Below, one piece after another: positions 20,591 to 23,308 of a DNA stretch of 23,308 bases; within the stretch, counting starts at the first letter, position 1; each line of letters opens with the position of its first letter. The stretch is from Clavulina sp. PMI_390 (taxonomy: Eukaryota; Basidiomycota; Agaricomycetes; Cantharellales; Hydnaceae). The stretch lies in contig WIDE01000192.1 in NCBI GenBank assembly GCA_015039315.1, forward strand, positions 4,175-27,482, in the 5' to 3' direction. A program made the position numbers and the translations under genes. Under the pieces are notes generated by a model. It did not search any database. It saw only the letters and a list, made by a program, of their open reading frames with translations, and was not told where the DNA came from.

Positions 20591-22610
20591 TGATAGTGGG
20601 CTGCTTCACCCAAAAGTGCTACACTAAGGTTGGGATAGTTAGGTTTAGATATATAGGTAACTAATGTTAGTGTAGATGTGCAGGTGAGCCTGATCATGAT
20701 TGAGCCTAGACCAGAGGGCCTGAACCTCAGAGCTGACAAGATCATATTCAAACAGCCTGGTTGATCATGGAAGACCAGCCCTGAGTGTTCAGGTAGCTCC
20801 ACAGGGTGCTTTCCTCCCTGGCCTCACAGACTGATTGACACCCCAGATCTTGTTCTTTGTTCCTTCCTTCTCCTTTGTTCTACTTTCTTCTTTTGTTCAT
20901 ACCTGTATATATAGCCTAAATTCAGCAAGTGGTTGGATAGACAGCCAAGGGGAATCTCTCCCAGAGATTAGTCCACATCCTGGGTTACCTCCCATATACC
21001 TTTACCTTCACCCTCCCCCTATAATTCTATTATATTGCCCCCTCTCTTCTCAGTTTGCTGGTGCCAGGTGTGAGCCTATACCCTGATTCAGGACCTTGGA
21101 TATTGGACACAGCTAGAGCTTGTGGCCTGTGCTTTGGTGGTGATTGCATTATAACTGGAGGGATCCAAAGGTGGTTGTCCATTATGACAGCTAGGTGTCT
21201 GCCTCCCACAAGACAAAACATGTCAGTGTGGTGTTCAATCAGTAGCCCTCTTAGTGTTACCATCTCATCCCTTCATACTTCTGGAGTATTTTCTCCACTG
21301 AATAGAAACATCATCTCCTGTATGTGCCAAGGGCCTCCAAATTTCCTCTGTGTGCCCATTCTCCTACAGTTAGCAACCCTAAAACACTATAACTGCTGAT
21401 ACTAATATCAAGAGGTAAATATGGAAGTTTACAAAGGCATTTATTGAACACATACACCTATGCTCTGGGTGCTCTGTGGAAGGGAATACGGTGTGTGGGT
21501 CAAATACCTCTCATTTTGCACTTTTTCCCAGGAAACCTGACTTCCTGATATGGTGGCAGCTCATGCCCAGAGACCTGCCATTGATTTCATTGGCCCTTCT
21601 ATCCTTCCACCTTCCAGCCATTCATTTTTCCTTCCATCATTCTCCTGTTCTCAGATGCTGATTGGCAGATCAATACTTTCATTTGATTGGTCAACTTTAT
21701 CTCACTTTTGATGTGTCCATCCTACACCCATTTGATCTGCTAACTGATACCTTAATTTTAATGGTTCTCTCCTCATCTTAATTCTGACTAGCCCTGTTTT
21801 CTTAATTAACATTTGTCTCCTTTACACTGGAGCTAATTCTTTGATCTCATTTGTTTCCATCCTGTGGAATATTTTGAATTGGTTTTCAAACTGCTAGGAC
21901 GTACTCTGTGGCTGCACCATGCAACATGTATATAAGGATCACATCTGCCTAGCATAGAGAGGAAATTCATCAAGAATCTACCTCATATCCCAGAAAGCAA
22001 TTACTGCCCCTTCTCCCACTAGTATGTCTCCCAAAACCACACAACTCTGCCTATCACATCCCCAAACTACTCCATCCCACATCCCTATTTTCTTATCCAA
22101 CCCCTGACTGTTGAAGAGCACCAGGTAATCCTTAACCTACCCTAACACCAATGATAGTCTCATCTGAATTGGAGAACAGACCTGTACCCATCAGAATAAA
22201 CAAATAAGTCATTACAGGCTTGGATTGGGAGAGGAATGGGATTTGACTTGTCTATTGATAGACAAGGAGTGGAAGCAAAAAGGAGAGAACTTGAAGTTGC
22301 ACAAAGTCAGATGGAACTGACAATAAGAGGGGGAAAATATAGTGCTGATTCAGCAAGATAACTGTAATCTATGGAGGCACAAGGCATTATATGCAGGACA
22401 AGATGTGGAGGTGTCAGAGCCAAAGCTATCCTAAGAGTCTAATGGGTCTATATTGTGAGACAGGACACCATCACACAACATAAGTTCATGGATAGGAGTA
22501 ACAGAGATCTAGCATCTTCAGAACTTGAACTCATCTAAGAAGTGCTTAGTGCCAGTAGTCAGAAGGTCAAACCAGTGACTAACATATTATAGCTAGATAA
22601 ACTCTTAACA

Positions 22611-22700
22611 CACATCCATCCATTCATCCATCCACCCATCCATTAATCTCTCCATCTCTACATCCACCCATCTGCCATCCAATCATCCATTTATCCATCC
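22611..22700. repeat. CATC/CATT microsatellite-like tract
   Basis: An imperfect run of CATC, CCATT and CATCCA tetranucleotide-type repeats inside the CpG-poor element. It is low-complexity and has no coding potential. Confidence 0.85.
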
Positions 22701-23200
22701 TTAATCTTCCCCCTTATTTCATAAATCAAGAGCTTAAGCACAGGGTTGGTCTTTGTGGAGGTGAGTCTGGTGACCTACTAATGTTCTCTTCATAGGTCAG
22801 TCCACCAGATAATTCCCTTCCTCAGAGGCATCTGAAAGATTTGGGACTGTGCCTTACAAAACAGGAATAGTGGTAGTTTCTCTCATGAATTGCTGCATAC
22901 ACTCCCCACTACTCAGGTCCACATTCCAACCTGTTGCAAGCTAGTGCCATAGACTGGTTGGTTGGCTTCATGAATGCAATGGTATATGTAGAGGATGACT
23001 ACTGAAGTCACTGAGCTAACTATTAGTGTAGAATAGCTTTAAAGGGATAACCTGTTAATATGATTCAAGTGATCACCAAGATATGGCTTAAAACAGTAAT
23101 AGTGCCTAGATAGTAGCCATATTATATCATAATGAAGAATATCTGGTAGTAATATGGTAGCAACAGAAGATCCATAGGAGGCATAGCCCACATGATGTAA

Positions 23201-23308
23201 CTCTGGGAAATTCCACCCCTCTCTGGGAATCAATACCCCTCTCTGGAGATCAATACCCCCCTCTGGGAATCAATTACCCCCTCTGGGAATCAATACCCCT
23301 CTCTGGGA
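23201..23308. repeat. Right array of 20-bp repeats (inverted, cut by window end)
   Basis: CTCTGG recurs at 23201, 23221, 23241, 23261, 23281 and 23301, a spacing of exactly 20 bp. On the reverse strand two of these units equal left units starting 20451 and 20471 in the same order, followed by variants of units 20491 and 20511. Confidence 0.95.

Larger units (their letters stand above)
20350..23308. mobile_element. Non-autonomous DNA element with inverted 20-bp repeat arrays at its ends (right tip outside window)
   Basis: The left end holds an array of CCAGAG-headed units (20370-20590), and the right end holds the same array inverted (23201-23308). The arrays align unit by unit, so they are terminal or subterminal inverted repeats, not independent satellites. 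The interior (20591-23200) has no credible gene; TATA-like motifs occur at 20905-20914 and 21928-21937. I count two CpG dinucleotides between 20345 and 23308 (near 21489 and 21900). By register the missing right tip should lie roughly 40-60 bp past the window end, giving an element of about 3.0 kb. Long inverted ends made of tandem repeats recall Foldback/Galileo elements; subterminal repeat arrays are also known in CACTA/EnSpm elements. I cannot assign a superfamily. It interrupts NLR-3. Confidence 0.75.

Noticed and set aside
21030..21661. Possible coding frames or primer-binding site inside the CpG-poor element (near 21055)
   Set aside because: The frames have no motif, occur on both strands, and the TGGTGCCAGG-like sequence is not flanked by recognisable LTRs.

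Overview
This window looks like a piece of a filamentous basidiomycete genome, most likely a mushroom-forming Agaricomycete. The signs are introns of 51 to 134 nt, a STAND/NLR-like receptor with NACHT and WD40 domains ending in the tail motif usual for agaricomycete members, and glyoxal-oxidase-like (copper radical oxidase) genes. The species cannot be named from sequence alone. The region is a repeat-rich accessory cluster, not a housekeeping locus.

Layout, left to right. (1) 1-2165 (-): decayed glyoxal oxidase-like gene, GLOX-1, cut by the left edge. (2) 2166-3733: spacer and promoter. (3) 3734-9109 (+): NLR-1, eight exons, encoding C2-like region, helical region, NACHT, 14 WD40 repeats and a conserved C-terminal tail; one in-frame TAG interrupts WD40 repeat 13. 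(4) 9110-10094: non-coding. (5) 10095-12605 (-): GLOX-2, the best preserved oxidase copy but a pseudogene, interrupted near its 3' end by a small inverted-repeat element (10254-10804). (6) 12606-14149: spacer. (7) 14150-15830 (-): GLOX-3, the 3' part of another oxidase copy. (8) 16040-17859 (+): NLR-2, only promoter, exon 1 and exon 2, with about 1.33 kb of foreign DNA inside intron 1. (9) 17890-18430 (-): GLOX-4, the 5' part of an oxidase copy. (10) 19149-20387 (+): NLR-3, the intact N-terminal exons of a third receptor, stopped by (11) a CpG-poor mobile element (about 20350 to beyond 23308) whose ends are inverted arrays of 20-bp repeats.

The main theme is repeated pairing of an oxidase-like gene on the minus strand with an NLR on the plus strand, their 5' ends facing each other. 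Oxidase pieces are present in four places and NLR 5' ends in three. GLOX-3 and GLOX-4 carry complementary halves of one oxidase and flank NLR-2, so NLR-2 may sit inside a split oxidase. Only NLR-1 keeps receptor domains; the other copies are remnants. The cluster fits birth-and-death evolution of fungal self/non-self or immune receptors, driven by segmental duplication and transposons. The 3' half of NLR-1 and the terminal element are almost devoid of CpG, which suggests long-term cytosine methylation or RIP-like mutation. All homology statements come from reading the sequence and from knowledge of the families; no database search was run.
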